A DNA stretch of 64,000 nt. Origin: Flavobacterium sp. N3904. Its GTDB lineage: Bacteria; Bacteroidota; Bacteroidia; Flavobacteriales; Flavobacteriaceae. Below, piece by piece: positions 51,866 through 59,856 of this stretch. Each line of letters opens with the position of its first letter. The stretch's first letter is position 1. The stretch covers positions 3,017,501-3,081,500 of the forward strand of contig NZ_CP110009.1 in the NCBI RefSeq assembly GCF_025947305.1, in the 5' to 3' direction. Both the position numbers and the translations under genes were made by a program. A model generated the notes under the pieces. The model saw only the letters and a program-made list of their open reading frames with translations. It was not told the DNA's origin and ran no database searches.

Positions 51866-54118
51866 ATGAAAAGAATATTCTTAATCCTAATCGTATTTTC
51901 GATACAGTTTATATACAGTCAGCAACAACAAGATTTGCAGCGAGCCAATCGCTTGTATGACAAAACATATTATAGTGCAGCCATTCCTTTGTATGAAAAA
52001 ATAAGTGCAACAAATCAAAGCGTTGAAGTCATTCGAAAACTTGGAAATTGCTATTATTTCACTAGTGATTATGAGAACGCTCAGGGGCAATATCATCTAT
52101 TAATGTCAAAATCGGGAGTAAATCTTACTGAACAAGATTATTTTAGATATTCCGAAACACTTAAAGCAACAGGAAAATATGCCGAAGCAAATAACGTAAT
52201 GCGTAATTATCTTGTTGCTTCAAATAATAAAGAAGCTGTTGAAAAATTGGATAAGGGTATCAATACTTTAAATAATGTCTCTGCAATTGGAAATCGATTT
52301 GAAATAAAAAATCTGTCAATTAATACCATAAATTCTGAATTTGGAGCTGTAGTTTTGGGAGATAATTTAGTTTTTGCGGCTGTTAAAAAGAAGCCCAATT
52401 TATTCGATAAAACCTATAAATGGAACAATGAAACTTATCTGAATTTAGTTTCTATTCCGATAAAAAATGTCAATGAAAGCGATTCTATTGTCAACTATTT
52501 TTCGAAAGAATTAAAATCTCCAATGCACGAATCCAATGCTATTTTTACTAAAGATGGTAAGACAATGTATTTTACCAGAAACAATTCAAACGACGGAAGA
52601 AGAGAAAAAAATACTGATAAAGTTTCGACTATTCAAATCTTCAAAGCTGAATTTGTTGATAATAAATGGACAAATATTAAAGCGCTACCTTTTAATAGCC
52701 CCAATTATTCGGTTGAACATCCTGCTTTAAGTCCAGATGAGCAAACATTGTATTTTGCTTCGGATATGCCGGGGACATTGGGTTCATTTGATATTTTTAG
52801 TGTTACAATAAATGGAAATACTTATGGAACACCAGTAAATTTAGGAAATACAATTAATACAACGCAGAGAGAACAATTTCCTTTTGTTTCCAATGATAAC
52901 AAATTGTATTTTTCATCGAATGGGCATGAGGGCTACGGATCTTTGGATGTTTTTGTATCCGATATTCAAAATAATTCATATTCTGAAGCTTCGAATGTTG
53001 GACTTCCTGTAAATTCTGGTTATGATGATTTTGCCTTTTATATGAATCCAGATTCGAAAGAGGGTTATTTTTCTTCAAATAGGCCAGGAGGAAAGGGCAA
53101 TGACGATATTTATTCGCTAAAAGAAATAAAACCATTACTGATAGAAAATTGTAAACAATATATTGCTGGAATTGTAACAGATACTGATACGCAGCTAGCA
53201 TTAGAAAATGCAATTGTTATTCTAAAAAATGCATCTAATCAAGAAGTTGAAAAAGCAATCACTGCAACAGATGGAAAATTTGCTTTTACCGCTGGATGCG
53301 AAACAAATTATTCAGTATTTGTAACCAGAGAAAATTATACCGAGAATTCAAGGAATTTAAAAATTTCCAGTGAAAGATATAAATCCAATGATGCTTCAAT
53401 GGACATTCGATCAATAGAAGCCATAAAAAAAGGGGAACAAATCGCTTTGGAACAAAAGAAAGCAGCCGATTTAATTCTTGCTCAGCAATTGAAAGCTGCA
53501 GAATTGTTAGCTCTTCAACAAAAGAAAACTGCCGACGCTATTGCGCTAAAAGAGAAAAAAGCAGCCGATGCCATTGCTAAAAAGAATAATGCAATTGAGC
53601 TTGAAGAAAAAAGACTGGCCGATTTAGCAGCACTTCAACAGCTTAAAAAAGAAAAAATTACTGCTGACCAAAAGCGAAAAGAATTGGATGCCATCCAGAA
53701 AAAACAAAAAATGGATGCTATTGTTGCTGCAGAAAAAGATGTTGTAAAACAAAAAGATCGATTAATTATAAAAACCGATCCCATCTATTTTGATTATAAT
53801 ATGTGGTACATTCGAAAAGAATCAAAAACTATTTTGAATCGAGTTGTCGAATTGATGAAAAAATACCCAGAGATGGTTGTTGAAATTGGTTCACACACCG
53901 ATAATCGTGGAAATGCCAAATTTAATTTAGATCTTTCTCAAAAACGTGCCGATGCTACGAGAACGTATATTATAGAACAAGGAATCGTTAAAAGCAGAAT
54001 TTTCGGAAAAGGATATGGAGAAAGCGTTCCAATTGTAAAATGCATTCCAGAAAATTCATGCGATGAAGAGCAACATGAATTGAATCGAAGAAGTGAATTT
54101 GTGATTAAAAATTTATAG
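51866..54118 (+). CDS. PorE-like OmpA-family protein (TPR, PD40 propeller, CNA-like, OmpA)
   Basis: The protein has 750 residues when started at 51866. An earlier in-frame ATG at 51830 overlaps the end of the upstream gene and precedes the signal peptide, so it is rejected. Order: signal peptide (1-19, ending IYSQ); TPR-like helices (20-150); WD40/PD40 propeller (150-415: HPALSPDEQTLYFASDMPGTLGSFDIF, FPFVSNDNKLYFSSNGHEGYGSLDVFV); carboxypeptidase-regulatory-like domain (about 430-500); an unusual Ala/Lys-rich coiled coil (520-630); OmpA peptidoglycan-binding domain (EIGSHTDNRGNAKFNLDLSQKRADAT, ending RRSEFVIKNL). This matches the PorE layout, plus the coiled coil. It likely anchors the system to the cell wall. 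Confidence 0.9.
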   Translation: MKRIFLILIVFSIQFIYSQQQQDLQRANRLYDKTYYSAAIPLYEKISATNQSVEVIRKLGNCYYFTSDYENAQGQYHLLMSKSGVNLTEQDYFRYSETLKATGKYAEANNVMRNYLVASNNKEAVEKLDKGINTLNNVSAIGNRFEIKNLSINTINSEFGAVVLGDNLVFAAVKKKPNLFDKTYKWNNETYLNLVSIPIKNVNESDSIVNYFSKELKSPMHESNAIFTKDGKTMYFTRNNSNDGRREKNTDKVSTIQIFKAEFVDNKWTNIKALPFNSPNYSVEHPALSPDEQTLYFASDMPGTLGSFDIFSVTINGNTYGTPVNLGNTINTTQREQFPFVSNDNKLYFSSNGHEGYGSLDVFVSDIQNNSYSEASNVGLPVNSGYDDFAFYMNPDSKEGYFSSNRPGGKGNDDIYSLKEIKPLLIENCKQYIAGIVTDTDTQLALENAIVILKNASNQEVEKAITATDGKFAFTAGCETNYSVFVTRENYTENSRNLKISSERYKSNDASMDIRSIEAIKKGEQIALEQKKAADLILAQQLKAAELLALQQKKTADAIALKEKKAADAIAKKNNAIELEEKRLADLAALQQLKKEKITADQKRKELDAIQKKQKMDAIVAAEKDVVKQKDRLIIKTDPIYFDYNMWYIRKESKTILNRVVELMKKYPEMVVEIGSHTDNRGNAKFNLDLSQKRADATRTYIIEQGIVKSRIFGKGYGESVPIVKCIPENSCDEEQHELNRRSEFVIKNL

Positions 54119-54136
54119 TGTAAAAATTTAAATTCT

Positions 54137-54173
54137 AAAAGTCCCAATCCTTTATTGAATTGGGACTTTTTTT
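54137..54173 (+). terminator. Terminator after the PorE-like gene
   Basis: AAAAGTCCCAAT and ATTGGGACTTTT pair around a 10-nt loop, followed by further T. It ends the three-gene type B operon. Confidence 0.88.
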
Positions 54174-54306
54174 GGGAATAAAAATATAGGTTTAAATAAA
54201 TTTATTTTTAATGTATTGATAATTAATAAAATATTTTTATTTTTTTAAAACCAAAATCGAGTTTCTATCGTAAATGCTTTTATAAATAACTTATAAAACA
54301 GATTTT

Positions 54307-54864
54307 ATGAAAACTAGAAAAATTTTATCGATTGCATTATTTGCATTAGTGTTTGGAGCTACTTCTTTTGCTCAAAAAAGTGTTATGGTTGGTGGAGCTG
54401 AAATGTATCCTACCAAAAATATTATTCAAAATGCTATGAACTCCAAAGAGCATACAACATTAGTGGCAGCAGTAAAAGCCGCAGGATTAGTTGAAACTTT
54501 AGAAAGCACAGGTCCATTCACCGTTTTTGCCCCAACAAATGAAGCTTTTGATAAATTGCCTAAAGGAACAGTAGACACATTATTGAAACCAGAGAATTTA
54601 AAAATGCTGCAAAGTATTCTTACTTACCATGTTGTTGCAGGAAAAATGAGTTCAGCTGATTTGCAAAAAGCGATTAAGGCAGGAAACGGAAAAGCGATGT
54701 TAAAAACTGTAAATGGAGGAATGTTAACTATTTCTATGAAAGGGAAACAGCTAATTCTTACCGATGAAAACGGTGGAAATTCTATGGTAACTATTGCAGA
54801 TGTTTTTCAATCAAATGGAGTTATTTTTGTTATAGATGCGGTTTTGATGCCAAAGCAAAAATAA
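54307..54864 (+). CDS. Secreted fasciclin (FAS1) domain protein
   Basis: This 185-residue protein has a signal peptide (1-22, ending SFAQ) and one FAS1 domain (about 45-183). The H1 motif is FTVFAPTNEAFDKLPKGTVDTLLKP, YHVVAG follows, and H2 is GVIFVIDAVLMPK. FAS1 domains mediate cell adhesion or carbohydrate binding. No lipobox Cys and no sorting domain are present, so it is probably periplasmic or secreted. It is monocistronic, with terminators on both sides. Confidence 0.93.
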   Translation: MKTRKILSIALFALVFGATSFAQKSVMVGGAEMYPTKNIIQNAMNSKEHTTLVAAVKAAGLVETLESTGPFTVFAPTNEAFDKLPKGTVDTLLKPENLKMLQSILTYHVVAGKMSSADLQKAIKAGNGKAMLKTVNGGMLTISMKGKQLILTDENGGNSMVTIADVFQSNGVIFVIDAVLMPKQK

Positions 54865-54887
54865 TTTATTAGTAACCTACGATTATA

Positions 54888-54924
54888 AAAAAATCCTAAT
54901 TCAATCTGAATTAGGATTTTTTTT
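54888..54924. terminator. Bidirectional terminator between fasciclin gene and pheT
   Basis: AAATCCTAATTC and GAATTAGGATTT form a perfect 12-bp stem with a 5-nt loop, flanked by A- and T-runs. It serves the fasciclin gene (end 54864) and pheT (end 54946, minus strand). Confidence 0.9.
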
Positions 54925-54945
54925 GTTTTTAAAGAACAGGATTAT

Positions 54946-57366
54946 TTATCTTAAACTTGCTCCAAGTTCCGTTTCAAAATTATTTTTCAATTTGCTCATG
55001 ATTGAATCTATTTGGGTGTCCTCCAAAGTTTTTGTGAGATCCTGAATGATAAAGCTCAATGCGTATGATTTTTTTCCCTCGGGTAAATTTTTCCCTTCGT
55101 ATACGTCAAACAAATTAATGTCTTTTAATAAAGATTTTTCTGTTTGTCTTGCGATCTTGTAAATACTGTCATACGTAACATTTTGATCTATCAATAATGC
55201 TAAATCTCTGCGAACTTCAGGGTATTTGGGAATGTCAGTATATTTAATTTTGCTTGACATTAATTTTAAAACGGTTGCCCAATTGAAATCAGCATAGAAA
55301 ACGTCTTGTTTGATTCCAAAATGCTTCAATATAGATTTTTTCACCAATCCAAATTCTACAATAGTTTCACTTCCCAATGCAAAAGCAATTCCTTCAGAAA
55401 AAATATCTGAATTTACAGCAGCACTTTTAGTTTTAGAAATTCCAAGTCGAGATATTATACTTTCTACGTATCCTTTAAACAAAAAGAAATCAGAAGGTTT
55501 TTGAGCATTTGTCCAATTTTCTTGGTTTCTGTTTCCAGTTTGAAAAAGAGTTAGATGCTTTATTTCTTCATAACCAGCAAGGAATTTGTGGTATGATTTT
55601 CCGAATTCAAAAAGTTTTAAATCCGAATTTTTTCTGTTTATGTTATACGATATAGCTTCCAATCCAGAGAACAATAACGATTGGCGCATGGAGGCCAAAT
55701 CACTGCTTAATGGGTTCAACATGGTTACATTGTGCTCTTCTTTCAATATTTGGGAAAGTTGAACATACGAAGCTGTGGTCAATGAATTGGCCATCATCTC
55801 GTTAAAACCTAACGAATTTAGTTGTGTCGCAATACTATTTTGTACTTTATAATCTTCGTTTCTGGGTGAATTTGAAACGGTTGCATTCAATTTTTTTGAA
55901 AATATAATATTGTTATAACCGTACACTCTCAAAATTTCTTCGATTACATCAATTTCTCTTTGTACATCTACTCTATACGCAGGAATCGTCAAACCCAATC
56001 CGGCATCCGAAACGCTGTTTATTTTAATTTCTAAAGAAGCCAAAATTTGTTTGATTGTATCTTTTGGTAATTCTTCACCAATAATTCTTGCTACATTTTT
56101 AAAATTTAAAAATACAGGAAAGTCTTCTATCTTTTTTTGGTAAATATCAATGATGTCAGATGTTATTTCGCCTCCTGCAACTTCAATAATTAATAAAGCA
56201 GCTCTTTTTAATGCATATTCTGTAATAGTTGGGTCAATTCCTCTTTCGAATCTAAAAGAAGCGTCTGTATTAAGTTGGTGTCTTTTGGCCGATTTACGAA
56301 TACTTACGGGATTAAAATAGGCACTTTCCAGAAAAATGGCATTTGTAGTTTCTGAAACTCCAGATTTTAAACCTCCAAATACTCCTGCAATACACATAGG
56401 ACCTTTTTCGTCACAAATCATTAAATCTTCTTCGTGCAGCGTTCTTTCTATATCATCTAAAGTCTTGAATTTTGTTCCGGATGGAAGTGTCTGTACGCTT
56501 ATTTTTCCACTTATTTTTCCTGCATCAAAAGCATGTAGCGGTTGTCCCAAATCATGCAGAACATAATTGGTCACGTCAACAATATTGTTCTTTGGATTAA
56601 TTCCAATGGCTTTCAATCGGTTTTTTAACCAATCTGGAGATTCCTTTACTGTAATTCCAGAAATAGTAACGCCGCAATATCTTGGAGCAAGATGAATGTC
56701 TTTTACGTCGACATCAATTTTTAATGTTCTTTTGTCAACTCTGAAATTACTTACTGACGGTGTTATTAATTCTACATTAATTCCAGTCTGTATCAATCCA
56801 GCCCTTAAATCACGTGCGGTTCCAAGATGACTCATGGCATCAGCACGATTTGGGGTTAATCCTATTTCAAAAACTTCGTCATTTTCTATTTTAAAAACAG
56901 TAGATGCTAAAGTTCCTGCAGGAATCGTTTCGTCAAGAACCATAATTCCGTCATGGTTTTCACCAAGACCCAATTCATCTTCTGCACAAATCATTCCATG
57001 ACTTTCCTGTCCTCTAATTTTTCCTTTTTTTATGGTGAAGGAGTTTCCGTCTTTATCGTATAAAATAGTTCCGATAGTTGCAACAGGAACTTTTTGACCT
57101 GAAGCTACATTGCTGGCTCCGCAAACAATTTGCAATGGAATTCCATCTCCAAGATCAACTGTTGTAATTTTTAAACGATCGGCATCTGGATGTGGTATGC
57201 AAGTAAGAACATGTCCTACTACAATACCTTCCAAACCACCTTTTACCGATTGGTATTTTTCGACTACTTCTACTTCAAGTCCCAAATCCGTAAGCAATGC
57301 CGAAGTTTCATCGGATTTCCAGTCTATTTTAATGAACTGTTTTAACCAGTTGTATGATATTTTCAT
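54946..57366 (-). CDS. pheT: Phenylalanine--tRNA ligase subunit beta
   Basis: This 806-residue protein has the full bacterial PheT layout: N-terminal MKISYNWLKQFIKI, tRNA-binding OB domain (about 40-150, VVGHVLTCIPHPDADRLKITTVDLG), B3/B4 editing domain (GLTPNRADAMSHLGTARDL onward), B5 domain, catalytic-like core, and C-terminal FDX-ACB domain (KYPEVRRDLALLIDQNVTYDSI, ending ETELGASLR). It pairs with PheS, which is not in the window. A strong promoter lies at 57421-57451. Confidence 0.97.
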   Translation of the reverse strand: MKISYNWLKQFIKIDWKSDETSALLTDLGLEVEVVEKYQSVKGGLEGIVVGHVLTCIPHPDADRLKITTVDLGDGIPLQIVCGASNVASGQKVPVATIGTILYDKDGNSFTIKKGKIRGQESHGMICAEDELGLGENHDGIMVLDETIPAGTLASTVFKIENDEVFEIGLTPNRADAMSHLGTARDLRAGLIQTGINVELITPSVSNFRVDKRTLKIDVDVKDIHLAPRYCGVTISGITVKESPDWLKNRLKAIGINPKNNIVDVTNYVLHDLGQPLHAFDAGKISGKISVQTLPSGTKFKTLDDIERTLHEEDLMICDEKGPMCIAGVFGGLKSGVSETTNAIFLESAYFNPVSIRKSAKRHQLNTDASFRFERGIDPTITEYALKRAALLIIEVAGGEITSDIIDIYQKKIEDFPVFLNFKNVARIIGEELPKDTIKQILASLEIKINSVSDAGLGLTIPAYRVDVQREIDVIEEILRVYGYNNIIFSKKLNATVSNSPRNEDYKVQNSIATQLNSLGFNEMMANSLTTASYVQLSQILKEEHNVTMLNPLSSDLASMRQSLLFSGLEAISYNINRKNSDLKLFEFGKSYHKFLAGYEEIKHLTLFQTGNRNQENWTNAQKPSDFFLFKGYVESIISRLGISKTKSAAVNSDIFSEGIAFALGSETIVEFGLVKKSILKHFGIKQDVFYADFNWATVLKLMSSKIKYTDIPKYPEVRRDLALLIDQNVTYDSIYKIARQTEKSLLKDINLFDVYEGKNLPEGKKSYALSFIIQDLTKTLEDTQIDSIMSKLKNNFETELGASLR

Positions 57367-57420
57367 TTAATGATGTTTTTTACAAAATTACTTCGTCCGT
57401 TCGCCCTACCGGCTCGGGTG

Positions 57421-57451
57421 CAAATATAATCAATGTTTCTTGAGGTTCAAA
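57421..57451 (-). promoter_or_regulatory. pheT promoter, full Bacteroidota consensus
   Basis: On the minus strand, TTTG (57451-57448), exactly 19 nt, then TATATTTG (57428-57421) match TTTG-N19-TAnnTTTG. The predicted leader is about 50 nt and starts with a GC-rich stretch (57391-57420) that is unusual for this AT-rich genome. Confidence 0.85.
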
Positions 57452-57502
57452 GTTAGTGAGTGCCAAAAATCAATTCTATTGTAACAAATTTTGCTGCACT
57501 TT

Positions 57503-58366
57503 TTAAATCAATTCCTCTACATGTTTTTTGATGTTTTCGGCAATTTTCTTTGTTGGCAAATCATTATCGTCATAACCAAAAGGATCTTCAATTTCTTCGG
57601 AAATTAATTCGATGCTTGCTAATACAAAAAAAATAAAAGTGACTACCGGAATTACATAATACCCCAAAGTAAAAGAATATGGAAAGGGTAGTGTTAAAAC
57701 AAAAATAAATATAAATTTTTTGATAAAAATACTGTAAGAATAGGGGATTGGTGTGTTTTTAATCCTCTCGCAAGCACCGCAAATATCAGTAAAAGATTGA
57801 ATTTCATTGTTTAAAATAATCAATTGGTCTCCCGAAATTTTATGTATGACATACAAATCATTTATCTTTTGAAATAACATTTTAGCGATTTGATTTGGTC
57901 TGTGTTTGTGATTATCCAGAGCTAAATCTACATGATCAAATAATTGCATACTCGTTTCTTCGTCTTTCAAATGTTTGTTTAGCATCGAAGCATAACTTGG
58001 AATTAATTTTCTAAAATATGCTAAATCCTTTTCATCTTTCAATATGACAGAAAGTTTAATGGCTAGATTTCGACTATTATTGACCAAAGCTCCCCATAAT
58101 TTTCTCCCTTCCCACCAACGGTCATAAGCCGAATTAATGCGATAGGCCAAAAGCAATGAGATAACAAAACCCAATGTGATATGAATTACAAAAAGGTTTT
58201 TAACATGACTGGTTTCGTCTAGTTTGAAATAATCCAACTCTAAATAAGCAATCGCACCCGAATATAATCCAACGAAGAGTAAAATTGGCGAAAATTCTTT
58301 AATTGATTTCGATTGGTGTAAACTAAAGATGTAAGTGAACCAAATTTTTGGATTGTACGATATCAT
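57503..58366 (-). CDS. Bestrophin family (chloride channel-like) protein
   Basis: This 287-residue membrane protein starts MISYNPKIWFTYIFSLHQSKSIKEF and contains RINSAYDRWWEGRKLWGALVNNSRNLA, the signature of the bacterial bestrophin (UPF0187/YneE-like) family, which forms pentameric anion or cation channels. IPYSYSIFIKKFIFIFVLTLPFPY (near residue 205) is the second conserved pore-forming segment, and DPFGYDDNDLP near the C-terminus is also family-typical. The gene starts 27 bp after the TolC-like gene ends, so it may be the last gene of the efflux operon. Confidence 0.92.
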   Translation of the reverse strand: MISYNPKIWFTYIFSLHQSKSIKEFSPILLFVGLYSGAIAYLELDYFKLDETSHVKNLFVIHITLGFVISLLLAYRINSAYDRWWEGRKLWGALVNNSRNLAIKLSVILKDEKDLAYFRKLIPSYASMLNKHLKDEETSMQLFDHVDLALDNHKHRPNQIAKMLFQKINDLYVIHKISGDQLIILNNEIQSFTDICGACERIKNTPIPYSYSIFIKKFIFIFVLTLPFPYSFTLGYYVIPVVTFIFFVLASIELISEEIEDPFGYDDNDLPTKKIAENIKKHVEELI

Positions 58367-58393
58367 TCTGTTTTTTTTTTGAAGTCGAAAAAA

Positions 58394-59704
58394 TTAAAAA
58401 TTAAGATTACCCGCTAATTCTCTTAATGTTATTTCAGATAATTTTGCCTGAAATTGGGCGTTACTTAATCGTATTTTGGCGTTGATGTAATTTAATTGAG
58501 CGGCTCTAAACTCAACCGAAGTTATAGTCCCAATTCTGAATTTTTCAGCAGTTATTTGAAGATTCTGTTTTGAAATATCAACATTATTAATTTCTAAATC
58601 TATTAAACTTAAATTGATTGTATACGTTTGAAATGCGATTGTCAATTCCGAGTTTAAAATGGTTTTTTGTTGCTCTATTGCCAAAGTGGAATTGTCGACT
58701 TGCATGGATGCAATTTTTTCATTTCTATTTTGGGCATTTCCATCAAATAAATTTAAGGAAGCCGTAAAACCATAATTTAAGCCTCTTGCCGATGACTGGG
58801 TTGTAAAACCAAGACTTGAATTAGTATCATTAAAATTGTATCCTGTATTTAATTTAATTGTTGGATATCGTTCCCCTTTTACTTGCTTCAATTGCAATTC
58901 TGATACTTTTTTATTGATGATTTGTATTTCTAATTCTGGATTTTGCTTTTCTGCTAATGCCATTAGTTCGTCAAACTGCAGTTTACGGTCTACATTTATT
59001 ACTTGAGAAACTTTAAAATCTGCTTTTAAATTTCTTGCTAATAGCTGATTCAGTAGGGTTTTGGTATTCGAATAGGTTTGTTTTTGTTTTAATAAATTAC
59101 CAAGGTCGGTATTCAAATCTACTTGAGCATTCAACATATCCAATTTTGATCCTTTTCCTATGGTATACCTGTTTTTGGTGAATTCTAATCTTTTTTGAGA
59201 AATAACAATGGTTGAATCCAAATCGGTTAGTTGTTGTTGCTGTTGCACCAAATCATAATAGACCGAATTAACATTGCTTATTTTGTTGATAATGGTCAAT
59301 TTTAATTGCGCATCACCCATTTTTTGCAATTCTTTTAATTGATCGTATTTTGCAAACATTTTTAAACCGTCAAAAATGGTCCAGTCCAATCCAACACCAT
59401 AGTTTAGATTATTGTTTTCTGCATTTTTTAAATTAATTTCTGTACCATCCGACCTTGTTTGGTTCGTGTTTTGAATACTATTATTATCTGTAACCAATGC
59501 ACTTATTGATGGTAACATTCCTGCATTACCAATAGCTACATTGGCTTGATCAATTTTTAAATTATTAGCAGCAATTTTTATTTCAAAATTATTCTCTAAT
59601 GCTATTTTTACAGCATTTTCGAGAGTCAAGATTTCTTGTGCATTTCCTATTGCAAAGCAAAAGAAAAACAAAAAGAGACTTTTAAAAAACAGTTTTGTAT
59701 TCAT
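58394..59704 (-). CDS. TolC family outer-membrane efflux protein
   Basis: This 436-residue protein has a signal peptide (ending GNAQ). Two related halves of long helices and short strands are typical of TolC: LTLENAVKIALENNFEIKIAANNLKI near the start, and the repeated type LNAQVDLNTDLGNLLKQKQTYSNTKTLLNQLL, with VEFRAAQLNYINAKIRLSNAQ in the second half. It forms the outer-membrane channel for the RND pump encoded upstream on the same strand. The 152-bp gap to the RND gene holds a small CTAAG repeat. Confidence 0.92.
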   Translation of the reverse strand: MNTKLFFKSLFLFFFCFAIGNAQEILTLENAVKIALENNFEIKIAANNLKIDQANVAIGNAGMLPSISALVTDNNSIQNTNQTRSDGTEINLKNAENNNLNYGVGLDWTIFDGLKMFAKYDQLKELQKMGDAQLKLTIINKISNVNSVYYDLVQQQQQLTDLDSTIVISQKRLEFTKNRYTIGKGSKLDMLNAQVDLNTDLGNLLKQKQTYSNTKTLLNQLLARNLKADFKVSQVINVDRKLQFDELMALAEKQNPELEIQIINKKVSELQLKQVKGERYPTIKLNTGYNFNDTNSSLGFTTQSSARGLNYGFTASLNLFDGNAQNRNEKIASMQVDNSTLAIEQQKTILNSELTIAFQTYTINLSLIDLEINNVDISKQNLQITAEKFRIGTITSVEFRAAQLNYINAKIRLSNAQFQAKLSEITLRELAGNLNF

Positions 59705-59725
59705 GTTATTTTTTTAAGGTAGATG

Positions 59726-59759
59726 CTAAGTCACTAAGCGGCTAAGATTCTAAGTTAAG
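59726..59759. repeat. Short 8-bp tandem repeat (CTAAGnnn)
   Basis: CTAAG begins at 59726, 59734, 59742 and 59750, with a further TTAAG at 59755, so the period is 8 bp. The three variable bases differ in each unit. It lies in the 152-bp gap between the RND and TolC genes. I recall similar TTAG-rich strings in flavobacterial intergenic DNA, but cannot check. Confidence 0.7.
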
Positions 59760-59856
59760 TTTTTATTTTTCTTCTAAACACCCGTTTGTTTATATTTCCT
59801 TTTACGGATATATACTTAAAAAGCTTTCCAAAAACTTAGTAAATTGGAGTCTTAAA

